Assembly (NCBI GenBank): GCA_003551785.1
Contig: PUNP01000331.1
Location: 1-20,417 of the forward strand
Length of the DNA stretch: 20,417 nucleotides
Direction of reading: 5' to 3'
Origin: Candidatus Brocadiaceae bacterium
GTDB taxonomy: Bacteria > Planctomycetota > Brocadiia > SM23-32
Shown: piece after piece, positions 1-7,752 of the stretch
How the letters are laid out: each line of letters begins with the position of its first letter
Position numbering within the stretch: the stretch's first letter is position 1
The notes under the pieces: generated by a model
What the model saw: only the letters and a program-made list of their open reading frames with translations
Told to the model about the DNA's origin: nothing
The model's database searches: none
Made by a program: the position numbers and the translations under genes

Positions 1-1
1 A

Positions 2-418
2 GACTACCGGCGTCAATTGGAACAAGTTCTCGAAAAAGGGTTGGCACAGGGCAAAGCTCGTTTTCGTATGCTTCCTATGTCCGACTTCGGTATAGTTCAG
101 CTTACCCGACAAAGAATGCGCAAGAGCCTGCGTCAGAGTACCTATACCAGTTGTCCTAACTGTCAAGGTACCGGTCTGTTGAAAACGCCGGAGACAATTT
201 CTTTAGAACTCTTCCGGTTGGTGAAGGCCGGGATACAAAGGAAAGATACTGAAGGGGTCGTATTAAAAGTGCCTCCGGCAGTAGCTAATTACATCAATAA
301 CGTATTGAGAGCTCAGATAGACGATTTGGAACGTGAGTCGAAAAAGACTATATCCATTCAAGTTGATCCGCAGCTTTTACCGGCTGAAAGTGACCTGAAA
401 TATAAAAATAAGCAGTGA
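2..418 (+). CDS. Ribonuclease E/G family protein, C-terminal part (5' truncated by window)
   Basis: This is the C-terminal 138 residues of an RNase E/RNase G type endoribonuclease, which processes rRNA and starts mRNA decay. The frame is open to the left edge, so the gene begins outside the window; the TTG at 17 is only an internal Leu codon. Seen: a segment reading FGIVQLTRQRMRKSL, typical of the end of the catalytic domain, followed by CPNCQGTG. That matches the CPxCxGTG zinc-link motif by which RNase E/G subunits pair around Zn. About 80 residues follow the zinc link, with no long arginine-rich tail, so it is closer to RNase G-like or short RNase E proteins. It ends in TGA. I cannot tell RNase E from RNase G with only this part. 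Confidence 0.9.
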   Translation, partial: DYRRQLEQVLEKGLAQGKARFRMLPMSDFGIVQLTRQRMRKSLRQSTYTSCPNCQGTGLLKTPETISLELFRLVKAGIQRKDTEGVVLKVPPAVANYINNVLRAQIDDLERESKKTISIQVDPQLLPAESDLKYKNKQ

Positions 419-510
419 GAACATCATGCTTTATAATTGCGATTGACTAAAGGATGCATATTTGCTTAATGCTTTGTTTTGCACTTTATTTATATAACTA
501 AAGATGCATC
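419..510. other. Short intergenic gap before the LacI-type regulator
   Basis: This 92-base AT-rich gap probably carries the regulator's promoter. TTGACT at 443-448 resembles a -35 box, but the hexamer 17 bases downstream (TTAATG at 466-471) is a poor -10. TATAAC at 493-498 is too close to the ATG at 511 to leave a normal leader. No clear terminator hairpin for the upstream RNase gene was seen. Confidence 0.3.
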
Positions 511-1584
511 ATGGGAAAGAAAAAGGCAGTAACGCTTAAAGATATAAGCGAAAAAGCAGGGCTTTCTGTTGCTACAGTGTCGGATATTCTCAACGACAAG
601 CCCAAATGTTATGCCGGCGAGGCTGCACGTAAGCGGGTTTTCAAGTTGGTGGAAGAACTTGGATACCGGCCTAACCTCCTGTATAAAAGCATGCGGCAAC
701 AGAAGACCAATACAATAGGGCTGATTGTTCCCAATTTGCATGTGAACGTCAGCCTCGCCAATATCGAGGTCATAGAAGATATTGCATGGAAGAACGATTA
801 TCACGTTTATATCGGTTACAGTCAGAATGATATCGATAAAGAAGAAGATCTGCTCAAGGATTTTGTTAACAGGCGTGTTGATGGGATTATTTTGATTGTG
901 GGGCGGGAAGGGGAAAATCGCAAAGAGCTCCAATATATCATTGACCATGCGTTTCCGTTTGTAACGATCGGTCGTTTTCAGGAGTATAACGTCTCTTCCG
1001 TGTCGACCGACTACTATACCGGCGGTCGTCTTGCAGCGAGGCATCTGAGTGGACTTGGATTCAGCCGTGTGGGTGTTATGGTGATGACCAGTAGCTGGGG
1101 GGTTCTGTCGAGAAAGGCTGGTTTTCTGGATGAAGCGGCCGAGTGTGGGATGAGTGTGCAGGACCTATGTTCCGAAAAGCAGGGTAGCCGGTTGCTGGAC
1201 CCGGACAATTGTCCTGTGGTTACGTTTGAAAAGACTGTGAATCACAGTTTTTCCCGCTTCAGCGAAGGGTGGAGGCGGGGAATGCGGCCGGAAGCGGTGT
1301 TCGCCGGTAACGATTACATTGCATTGGGAATCGTAAGAGCTGCCACCGAACTGGGGATTCACGTTCCTGAAGAATTATCGGTGATCGGGTTTGATGATTC
1401 CCCCTCTGCTATTTTTTCTTTTGTCCCGCTGACAACAGTTCGGCAGAAGAGGGAGGAGGTTGGTCGCCGGGCAGTCAAGATGCTTTTTGATAAAATTGAC
1501 TCTCAGGCAAAAGCGGATGCTCTTATTGAGGAAACCATTCCACCCGAACTGGTGGTGCGCCAATCTACTGCAAGGAAAAACTAA
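511..1584 (+). CDS. LacI/GalR-family transcriptional regulator
   Basis: This 357-residue DNA-binding repressor has the normal LacI-family length. Residues 8-28 (TLKDISEKAGLSVATVSDILN) are the helix-turn-helix. They keep the family's AxxAGxSxATVS pattern, although the usual VSRVLN is VSDILN here. A hinge region follows (LGYRPN, then IGLIVPN). The rest is a periplasmic-binding-protein-like sensor with segments such as DGIILIVG, VFAGNDYIALGIVRAA and LSVIGFDDSP, the last being the conserved effector-domain strand near the C-terminus. It ends TAATAA. The gene lies 147 bases upstream of, and on the same strand as, a Gfo/Idh/MocA oxidoreductase, so it most likely controls that gene and responds to a sugar, polyol or sugar acid. 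The actual ligand cannot be read from sequence. The Shine-Dalgarno sequence before the ATG is weak. Confidence 0.93.
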   Translation: MGKKKAVTLKDISEKAGLSVATVSDILNDKPKCYAGEAARKRVFKLVEELGYRPNLLYKSMRQQKTNTIGLIVPNLHVNVSLANIEVIEDIAWKNDYHVYIGYSQNDIDKEEDLLKDFVNRRVDGIILIVGREGENRKELQYIIDHAFPFVTIGRFQEYNVSSVSTDYYTGGRLAARHLSGLGFSRVGVMVMTSSWGVLSRKAGFLDEAAECGMSVQDLCSEKQGSRLLDPDNCPVVTFEKTVNHSFSRFSEGWRRGMRPEAVFAGNDYIALGIVRAATELGIHVPEELSVIGFDDSPSAIFSFVPLTTVRQKREEVGRRAVKMLFDKIDSQAKADALIEETIPPELVVRQSTARKN

Positions 1585-1639
1585 TAAATAACACCAGCAC
1601 TTAACCGCACAAGACCGAAAAATCGTTGCCAGCCCGTCC

Positions 1640-1653
1640 TTTTGCCGGCACAA
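1640..1653. promoter_or_regulatory. Candidate LacI-family operator (imperfect palindrome)
   Basis: TTTTGCCGGCACAA is a dyad with six of seven base pairs matching around a central CCGG. LacI-family operators are typically 14-20 bp palindromes with a central CG. It lies between the regulator and the oxidoreductase, about 35 bases upstream of a possible -35 box. The assignment rests on position and symmetry alone. Confidence 0.3.
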
Positions 1654-1688
1654 GATATGGGGGATGCTTAGACAAGATTTGCCGAACA

Positions 1689-1718
1689 TTGACAGAAAGT
1701 CATTTTTTTAAATATCAA
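1689..1718 (+). promoter_or_regulatory. Candidate sigma-70-type promoter for the oxidoreductase gene
   Basis: A perfect TTGACA (1689-1694) is followed 18 bases later by TATCAA (1713-1718), a 4/6 match to the -10 consensus. Transcription would start near 1725, only about 7 bases before the ATG at 1732. This would give an almost leaderless message, which lowers confidence. Confidence 0.35.
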
Positions 1719-1731
1719 TCGGAAATACATA

Positions 1732-2934
1732 ATGAATAATAAAAGAATCAGACTGGCTATAGTCGGAACCGGTAGCCGTGGTATGTCCTTTGGGAAAAGG
1801 ATGAGTCGCAGGGAAGACGTAGAGCTAAAAGCCGTATGCGATGTCAATTCCGTCAGGATGGATTATTTTGTTAGCGAGACCAACCAAGAAGCATGCTGCT
1901 ATAAGAGTTTGGAAGAAATGTGTGCCAAAGAAGAACTTGACGCCCTGATTATAACATCCCCGGACCGTTTCCATAGAGAGCATGCCATCACGGCTATCCG
2001 AGAAGGGCTCCATGTTTTGATCGATAAACCACTCGCTATTACCGTATCCGGTTGCAGGGAGATTCTGGATGCAGCTGAAAAGGCTCGGAAAACGGTAATG
2101 ATCGGATTTAATTTGCGCCATAATCCCGTGCTTAATAGACTGAAAGGTATTCTTGATGATGGTATGTTAGGGCGGGTATTTTTAATAGAAAACCGTGAAT
2201 TCTACCATGGCGGCCGAACGTATATGTCGCGCTGGAACCGGCGATATGAGGTTTCCGGCGGGCTTTGGGTTCACAAAGGAAGTCATGACTTCGACGTCTT
2301 TAATTGGCTTTTTGGTTTTCCCCGTCCCGTAAAGGTCAGCGCTACCGCCGGAAACGCGATATTTACCCCCGAGAATATACCTTTTAAAACCGACCCTGAA
2401 GTTCCAGCCGGGCCGAACTGCACCGATTGTGCCTATTTCGATAAATGTCCCGATAGATATGATATTCCCGCCGATCATCCGGCATGGGGCAAAGAGGCGG
2501 CAAAAGAAGATGGATACGTGAAAAATCTATGTATGTACATGTCGGACAAAAGTGTACACGACCATGGGATTGCTACAGTTGAGTATGAAAACGGCATGCG
2601 CGCAAGCCATCTGGAGTGCTTCACTACATCTTATTCCAATCGCCTCTACACAATAGTTGGCGAGAAAGGCCAGGCAGAAGTAAGCTTGGGCGACCTCAGA
2701 ATCCTGGTACGACCACGTTGGAGTTCTGAAGAAATTATTTTTAAAATCCCCCAAGCACAAGGCGGACATGGGGGTTCCGACCCGTTGCTCCATGAAAAAT
2801 TTATAGAGATAGTCAAAGGCGATGCGAAGAATACCTCTACCGCGGAGCACGGCTTGCTCTCGACGGCGGTCGGGCAAGCTGCCGAAATCTCCTGGAGAGA
2901 AGACCGGACGGTCTTTGTCGATGAACTCTTTTGA
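1732..2934 (+). CDS. Gfo/Idh/MocA-family NAD(P)-dependent oxidoreductase
   Basis: This 400-residue protein is predicted to oxidise or reduce a sugar, inositol or sugar-acid derivative using a nicotinamide cofactor. Seen: an N-terminal Rossmann strand-loop-helix with VGTGSRG at residues 11-17; the family's [ED]KP motif as DKP at 98-100, which carries the usual catalytic Lys; and a substrate-side motif around H181-H185 (VHKGSHDFDVFNW). The alpha/beta C-terminal domain is complete. Unusual are three clustered cysteines, C230, C233 and C239 (CTDCAYFDKC), inserted in the C-terminal domain and resembling a metal-binding knuckle. It follows the LacI-type regulator. Its stop lies only 20 bases from the convergent stop of the TrkA_C gene. 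The substrate is unknown; the family is large in planctomycetes and relatives. Confidence 0.9.
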   Translation: MNNKRIRLAIVGTGSRGMSFGKRMSRREDVELKAVCDVNSVRMDYFVSETNQEACCYKSLEEMCAKEELDALIITSPDRFHREHAITAIREGLHVLIDKPLAITVSGCREILDAAEKARKTVMIGFNLRHNPVLNRLKGILDDGMLGRVFLIENREFYHGGRTYMSRWNRRYEVSGGLWVHKGSHDFDVFNWLFGFPRPVKVSATAGNAIFTPENIPFKTDPEVPAGPNCTDCAYFDKCPDRYDIPADHPAWGKEAAKEDGYVKNLCMYMSDKSVHDHGIATVEYENGMRASHLECFTTSYSNRLYTIVGEKGQAEVSLGDLRILVRPRWSSEEIIFKIPQAQGGHGGSDPLLHEKFIEIVKGDAKNTSTAEHGLLSTAVGQAAEISWREDRTVFVDELF

Positions 2935-2954
2935 AATAAGTCATTGTCTTAACT

Positions 2955-3722
2955 TTAATCTCGCAGGCGGTCGCGTATGCTCTCGGCTTCGACCCGTATC
3001 TTGTGTTTTTCCGCTGCTTTATTGTGCTGGTTATCTCCTTCGGTACCTGATTTTCTTTTTGACAGTTCCTCAAGCACGGAAGCATCGCCATAGCATACCA
3101 GCACATCGCCGTCATGGATTTTTACATCTCCCCTCGGGGCGCCCAAATACGGTCCTCCTTTACGGTTCACACCCAGAATAAGTACACCTTCACGGGTCAG
3201 CGCTAAATCTTCGAGTTTTTTATCACACAGCCATTCGCCATCTTCCACCTCAATCTCCGCTATAGTATATCCGCGGTTGATCTCCAAAAGCTGCGCATAG
3301 TCCTTAACCTCGAGTTTGCTCCATCGCGCCAGGCATTTCTTTATTATGGTCGTAAAAAATTTATCGGCGGCACTTGACCGGGCCACTCTCCAGATGATCA
3401 AAAGCCCGGCAACCATTATCGCCATCCTCAGTAATGCCTGCATTCCATTGCCGCCGCCAAAAGTGATGACGAGAGTGGCGATGGCCGAACCCAGACCGGC
3501 GTTGCCCAATAACATCAGAATAGAGGCTATTTTACGTCGGGCGGGATCAACCATAATAACTTCCGACTCATTGGTGGTGAACCCCACTCCGGTAAAAGCC
3601 GACTGTGCCTGAAACCGTGCCAGATCGTCGCTCAGACCTGTCATTGAAAAAGCAACCGATCCGATACGCACGACGATCAGGGATATGATAATAATGACAA
3701 ATAATGTTCCTAAAGAAGCCAC
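2955..3722 (-). CDS. Membrane protein with C-terminal TrkA_C (RCK_C) domain
   Basis: This 255-residue protein has an N-terminal membrane part and a cytoplasmic RCK_C/TrkA_C domain, the ligand-binding fold of K+ uptake and channel regulators. Hydrophobic segments are at about residues 4-25, 64-88 and 96-113. Between the first two lies SAFTGVGFTTNES (41-53), which resembles the pore loop of TrkH/KtrB-type K+ transporters. RCK_C spans about 148-222 (strands around AEIEVEDGEWL, GVLILGVNR and GDVLVCYGD). There is no full TrkA N-terminal Rossmann domain, so this is not a classical TrkA. I know similar proteins only as 'TrkA C-terminal domain-containing'. Start: GTG at 3722 with GAGG about 8 bases upstream. 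A structured repeat fills the space just upstream. The function is likely ion transport or channel gating, by inference. Confidence 0.75.
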   Translation of the reverse strand: MASLGTLFVIIIISLIVVRIGSVAFSMTGLSDDLARFQAQSAFTGVGFTTNESEVIMVDPARRKIASILMLLGNAGLGSAIATLVITFGGGNGMQALLRMAIMVAGLLIIWRVARSSAADKFFTTIIKKCLARWSKLEVKDYAQLLEINRGYTIAEIEVEDGEWLCDKKLEDLALTREGVLILGVNRKGGPYLGAPRGDVKIHDGDVLVCYGDASVLEELSKRKSGTEGDNQHNKAAEKHKIRVEAESIRDRLRD

Positions 3723-3755
3723 GCCGAATCCTCAAAAATCTCAGTTTTAGATACA

Positions 3756-3880
3756 CCCTCTCCGAAAAGGTTGCAGCAGGTTCGTAGTGTGCCCTTTTAA
3801 GGGCACCATAGTCCGAAAATTGCTACGCACAACCTGGGACGCTTGAAAGCGTCCACTACGAGCCGGGTTTTCGGAGAGGG
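3756..3880. repeat. Outer inverted repeat around repeat copy A
   Basis: CCCTCTCCGAAAA at 3756-3768 is the exact reverse complement of TTTTCGGAGAGGG at 3868-3880. The pair encloses the left and central parts of the 97-bp repeat copy A, giving a 125-base nested structure. The left arm has no counterpart at copy B. The whole structure lies in the leader region of the TrkA_C gene. Confidence 0.7.
3778..3874. repeat. 97-bp structured dispersed repeat, copy A
   Basis: This element matches copy B (9209-9305) without gaps at about 81 of 97 positions by hand alignment. It has terminal TCGTAGTG / CACTACGA arms and two internal hairpins, around GCCCTTTTAAGGGC and GGACGCTTGAAAGCGTCC. It codes for no recognisable protein. 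It is best described as a REP- or MITE-like non-autonomous element; no transposase is nearby. Confidence 0.8.
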
Positions 3881-3884
3881 GGTA

Positions 3885-4167
3885 GATAGTTCAAGATGCC
3901 TGTTAAAAAATTGAATATTTTTATCAATGCTCTTATTTACTATAAAGCTTTCAGGGAATAAAGTAAAGTAAGCGGGACTTTCAAACAGAGGCGGTCTCCG
4001 CACAAGAAGCCCGGAACGGGAAAACTCCCTCAACTAATTTGCACAACTATCATGAGAAAATCCTTTATTTGTCATTAAATCGTTATTATGCTTTATTGTA
4101 TATGAATTCGCAGGGTTCCGGTGGGGCTGAGTTAACGGAGTTTTCATTCCATGATTCAAAAACATTT
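3885..4167. other. Intergenic region without a recognised gene
   Basis: This stretch separates the structured repeat from the 3' end of the FHA gene. It is AT-rich and presumably holds the promoter of the TrkA_C gene and the end of the FHA transcript. I found neither a convincing promoter nor a terminator. A 66-codon open frame on the plus strand has no support. Confidence 0.5.
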
Positions 4168-5115
4168 TTACTCAAGCTGAAGGAGCAGGTATTGATGTTC
4201 TCTTATTCCTACACGTTTTATTCTCCCATTAGCATATAGAACAAGAGCATTATTTTTCTCGTGTTGAGAAGTTGAGGCATCGATCAGGAGGATGGAATCT
4301 GCGTCTGAGTTTTCGGAGATATTTCCGGCATAAAGATATCCTGCTCCTATCTCATCGGAGCTTTTGCCCGGACAGGATAAATTGTTGAGCACGGGGACAT
4401 AATTCGGGTATAAATCGCTCAAATCGCCCGGGTAGCGATTTTCATCGTTCCTGTAGTTTTGAAGTGCTTTCCATATTACCTCCATGTTTTTTCTGCAATG
4501 AGTTTCTATGGGGTTGGGGACCAACAGCATTTCCATTCCGCCCTCATGAATGAAGAAGGATGTTAAGGCGATAAGAGTTCCGCCTCCCAGAGCGGCAATG
4601 GCTATTAGTTTTCCGCGATATTTGTTTGATCGCCGGATGTGAAATAATGCAAGTACGGCTAAAATAACCCCGCTGAGTGAGAATGTCCAGTGCAAAAGCG
4701 TTAATAATAGGAAAATGATAGCAGCCAGTGCATAAGGATGAGCGGGTAAACGTTCGGCTTTAAAACCTTCGGAACGGGCTGCATCTTGAGAAACGGCGTC
4801 TATGTCATTTTTACCTTTTTGAATCTCGTCACTGAAAAAAGTGATTTTATAATGCGGTAAGCTGATGATGTCTTTATCACGCAACCAGTGAAATTCAGTC
4901 TTTTCCCCGTTGACCAGAAAGCCGTTACGGGAGCCGGGGTCTTCTATATACCAATTACCGGAACTGCGTTTGATCCTGGCATGAACTTTTGATACGGAAC
5001 CGATATCCAGGAAAATATCACAGGTTTTGGATCGGCCAATATCTACCCCTTTGAGGGATATATATTCTATCTGTCTTTCGCCGCTGTCTTCATTTTTTAT
5101 TTCTAAGTAGGGCAT
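4168..5115 (-). CDS. FHA-domain membrane protein with DUF4190-like segment
   Basis: This 315-residue protein has an N-terminal forkhead-associated domain, a phosphothreonine-binding module, at about residues 3-95. It carries the expected motifs: GRS at 27-29, VSKVHA at 41-46 and RNGFLVNG at 63-70. A hydrophobic region follows (about 128-158 and 168-189), with a spacing that resembles DUF4190-type small membrane domains. The last ~110 residues, on the other side of the membrane, resemble the globular part of type II secretion pseudopilin-like proteins (ALQNYRNDENRYPGDLSDL, then LSCPG). There is no prepilin leader, so it is not a pilin. The ATG at 5115 has a weak Shine-Dalgarno. It lies 348 bases downstream of hydE and is probably transcribed separately. 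Binding of a phosphorylated partner is inferred from the domain only. Confidence 0.8.
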   Translation of the reverse strand: MPYLEIKNEDSGERQIEYISLKGVDIGRSKTCDIFLDIGSVSKVHARIKRSSGNWYIEDPGSRNGFLVNGEKTEFHWLRDKDIISLPHYKITFFSDEIQKGKNDIDAVSQDAARSEGFKAERLPAHPYALAAIIFLLLTLLHWTFSLSGVILAVLALFHIRRSNKYRGKLIAIAALGGGTLIALTSFFIHEGGMEMLLVPNPIETHCRKNMEVIWKALQNYRNDENRYPGDLSDLYPNYVPVLNNLSCPGKSSDEIGAGYLYAGNISENSDADSILLIDASTSQHEKNNALVLYANGRIKRVGIREHQYLLLQLE

Positions 5116-5463
5116 TGAGAGTATGGTGTATGTTTAATGATATCTGATCTATTTTCTTAGGGAACATTCCTACGACTCGGGTGACATGAATATCAGAATT
5201 GGCGAATTGGACTGTTGGTATTTCATTCATGACATTATCTGTATGTAAATAGAAACTTAATTGTCATCTTGGTATATTTTATTAAGGAATCGTTACATTT
5301 TCAAGTATTGTTCATTTTGCCGCCATTATTTTCACTTGTTTTCCCAGGATGGGATCATCCAACTATCCTTGATTGTGCCTAATGACATCGTACATTTTAA
5401 AAGTCTCAAAAAGATACGCAAAACGTTTAATATCAATTTTTTATATTAAATATTATCCTTGGT
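5116..5463. other. 348-base intergenic region between hydE and the FHA gene
   Basis: This AT-rich spacer has no supported gene; two overlapping open frames on the plus strand lack coding character. It must hold the end of the hydGFE transcript and the promoter of the FHA gene on the minus strand. The only structure I could find is the weak A/T hairpin at 5426-5450. Confidence 0.5.
5426..5450 (-). terminator. Weak A/T-only hairpin after hydE
   Basis: TTTAATAT (5426-5433) and ATATTAAA (5443-5450) form a perfect 8-bp stem with a 9-base loop, 13 bases past the hydE stop. The stem has no G-C pairs and no clear T-run follows on the minus strand, so terminator activity is doubtful. Confidence 0.2.
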
Positions 5464-6504
5464 TTATGAAATATGCGGGTTTACCCTGTTCCCCGGCCCG
5501 TTCGACGGATATCGTCTTATTTTATTCAGCATATTGCTCAATTGTTCTGGAGCATTTTGATTGGGGATATTTCCTGTCCTTGCTTTCGAGGGATATAGTT
5601 GATATTTTTCGGCTAATTTCGGTGGAGTCAGGTTCGGCATAATGACATTGGCGCCTCGGGCCAAGGCATTCTCTCGGCCGTTTTTACGTTCAATAGCGGC
5701 AAGTGCCGTTGTTGCCGGCAGGTTGGCTTCGGGACATATCGTGCGGGTGAGTGCAAGCACTTTTGTCGCCATTTCATGTGTGGGCTCCGCCAGATCGTTC
5801 CCGTTATTGCGTGCCCAACAGCCTGCCGGTGTGTCAGGGTTCGGAATAAAAGGTCCTATACCCACCATGTCAAGGTCAAGCGTGCGGAAAAGAAGCAAAT
5901 CCTCTGCAATGGAATCGAGGGTTTGGCCGGGCAGACCGACCATGATGCCGCTGCCAATCTCATAGCCCAGCCTTCGCATAATGCGTAACTGTTCAATACG
6001 TTCCCCTAAACCTTCCGGTTTGTCCGGATGTAGGCACGCATAAAGCTCCGGATCAGATGTTTCAAAGCGCAGCAGATACCTGTCGGCACCAGCCTCTCGC
6101 CACAGGCACAGCGTTTTTTCCGGATGTTCGCCTAAAGAGAGTGTCACGGCTAAACCCATCCCGGATTTTATTTTTTCTATTATCTCAGCGATACGCTGCG
6201 GTGCCTCAGCGGTGTTCTCTCCGGACTGCATGACCACGGTTCCGAAACCGAGTTCTTTGGCCCGTGAGGCACATTTCAGGATATTGTCCGTTGTCATCTG
6301 ATAACGTTTAAGATGTTTATTTTCCGCCCGCAGCCCGCAATACATACACATTCTGCTGCATTTGTTTGATATTTCGACAAGTCCACGCAAATGAACTGCG
6401 TCACCGACCGTTTCCCGACGTATCCTGTCCGCTTCATCCCACAGTTCTTTAAGCCGTTCAGGATTTTTTTCCCTTAGCCATCGAAGAATTTCTGTTTTTT
6501 TCAT
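5464..6504 (-). CDS. hydE: [FeFe]-hydrogenase maturase HydE (radical SAM)
   Basis: This 346-residue radical S-adenosylmethionine enzyme acts with HydG and HydF to make the 2Fe subcluster of the H-cluster. Seen: the radical SAM motif CSRMCMYC with C49, C53 and C56 (CxxxCxxC) binding a [4Fe-4S] cluster, and the downstream segments GFGTVVMQSGE, RYLLRFET and VGLPGQT typical of HydE. Length matches the family (~350). The second, non-essential C-terminal cluster site of some HydE proteins is absent: the C-terminus has no cysteines. The ATG at 6504 is preceded by GAGG at 9 bases. The gene starts 14 bases after the hydF stop, so it is the last gene of a tight hydG-hydF-hydE unit. Confidence 0.96.
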   Translation of the reverse strand: MKKTEILRWLREKNPERLKELWDEADRIRRETVGDAVHLRGLVEISNKCSRMCMYCGLRAENKHLKRYQMTTDNILKCASRAKELGFGTVVMQSGENTAEAPQRIAEIIEKIKSGMGLAVTLSLGEHPEKTLCLWREAGADRYLLRFETSDPELYACLHPDKPEGLGERIEQLRIMRRLGYEIGSGIMVGLPGQTLDSIAEDLLLFRTLDLDMVGIGPFIPNPDTPAGCWARNNGNDLAEPTHEMATKVLALTRTICPEANLPATTALAAIERKNGRENALARGANVIMPNLTPPKLAEKYQLYPSKARTGNIPNQNAPEQLSNMLNKIRRYPSNGPGNRVNPHIS

Positions 6505-6518
6505 AGGTCTTGCCTCAT

Positions 6519-7724
6519 TCAGGCTATTTCAGTGAAAGGCTCCAGTGCGCGTTCAAATATACCATTGCTGCGCGCTATGATCAGTCCGTAGTTCGATATC
6601 GGCACCCCAGCTTTGCGGCAGCGCATGATTCTGTTCAGCATTTCTTTTCTGTTAAACATACAGGCACCGCAATGAATGACGATGTCATATCCCGAAATAT
6701 CTTCGGGGAAGTCATGGCCCTGAACGGTTGTGAAGTTCAGTTCACCGCCGATATGATCCTGCAGCCAGCGAGGTATTTTCACACGCCCGATATCTTCCTC
6801 TATCGGATGATGACTGCAGCTTTCACAGATCAGCACATCATCGCCGGGTTTCAGGTTGTCGATAGCTAAAGCGCCTTCGACCTGTGTCTGGAGGTCTCCT
6901 TTGAACCGTGAGAACAGAATCGAAAAACTGGTCAACGGGAGATGACGTGGGGTTATCTCGGCGACTTCCTTAAAAGCCTGGCTGTCCGTAACGACAATAT
7001 CGGGGGGGGCAGCCAGGCGGCCGAGAGCATCTTTTATCTCGCTTTCTTTGACGACCATGCAGTACCTGAATCCGTCGAGCAGGTCACGTATGGTCTGCAC
7101 CTGCGGCAGAATAATACGCCCTTTCGGCGCCTCCTTATCGATCGGTATGACGAGCATCGCCATCCCTTTTTCGGGCAGCAGATCGGAGAGGATAGGCTGG
7201 TTATTGATGAAATCCGCCGGTGCGTTGTCCAGCAGAGCTATGCGGAACTCTTCAATACCTTTTCGCTCGGTGACGGCTGTCAAGACGAAGGGGAGACCGT
7301 TGTCGTCCAATTCCTGAAGCATAGGTTCACCGGGCGTCCATAAGTCCGTTTTGTTGAATACACAGATGACCGGGACGTCACGCTCTTTGAGTTCTTTAAC
7401 GATTTCATGCTCGAATTCTCCCCACTTGCTATCGGCTATAACGACGCCCAGGTCGGTTCTGTCGAACGCATGCCGGGTTTTTTCTATTCTCATAGCGCCG
7501 AGGTCTCCAATATCATCGATACCGGCCGTATCGATGAAGACGACCGGGCCTAAAGGGAGGAGTTCCATTGTTTTCTCTACCGGGTCGGTGGTCGTTCCGG
7601 CATGTTCGGAGACGATAGAGACTGCCTGCCGGGTGATGGCGTTCAATATACTCGATTTTCCGACATTGCGGCGTCCGAACAGTCCTATGTGCAGCCTGAA
7701 ACTTTTAGGTGTTTTTTGAACCAT
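6519..7724 (-). CDS. hydF: [FeFe]-hydrogenase maturation GTPase HydF
   Basis: This 401-residue GTPase and scaffold receives the 2Fe precursor from HydE/HydG and delivers it to apo-hydrogenase. Seen: the G1 P-loop GRRNVGKSS (17-25), G3 DTAG (65-68) and G4 NKTD (124-127). The C-terminal [4Fe-4S] site CxH-x45-HCxxC is built by C303, H305, H351, C352 and C355, the HydF signature. Length is normal. The ATG at 7724 has a strong AGGAG 8 bases upstream in the stretch TTATAGGAGA, which is also found before hydC. The gap from the hydG stop is 28 bases. It ends in TGA. Confidence 0.97.
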   Translation of the reverse strand: MVQKTPKSFRLHIGLFGRRNVGKSSILNAITRQAVSIVSEHAGTTTDPVEKTMELLPLGPVVFIDTAGIDDIGDLGAMRIEKTRHAFDRTDLGVVIADSKWGEFEHEIVKELKERDVPVICVFNKTDLWTPGEPMLQELDDNGLPFVLTAVTERKGIEEFRIALLDNAPADFINNQPILSDLLPEKGMAMLVIPIDKEAPKGRIILPQVQTIRDLLDGFRYCMVVKESEIKDALGRLAAPPDIVVTDSQAFKEVAEITPRHLPLTSFSILFSRFKGDLQTQVEGALAIDNLKPGDDVLICESCSHHPIEEDIGRVKIPRWLQDHIGGELNFTTVQGHDFPEDISGYDIVIHCGACMFNRKEMLNRIMRCRKAGVPISNYGLIIARSNGIFERALEPFTEIA

Positions 7725-7752
7725 TTTTATTCTCCTATAACCCGAACATCAG

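Noticed and set aside
4039..4239. 66-codon plus-strand open frame
   Set aside because: No ribosome site, no recognisable product, overlaps the FHA gene end.
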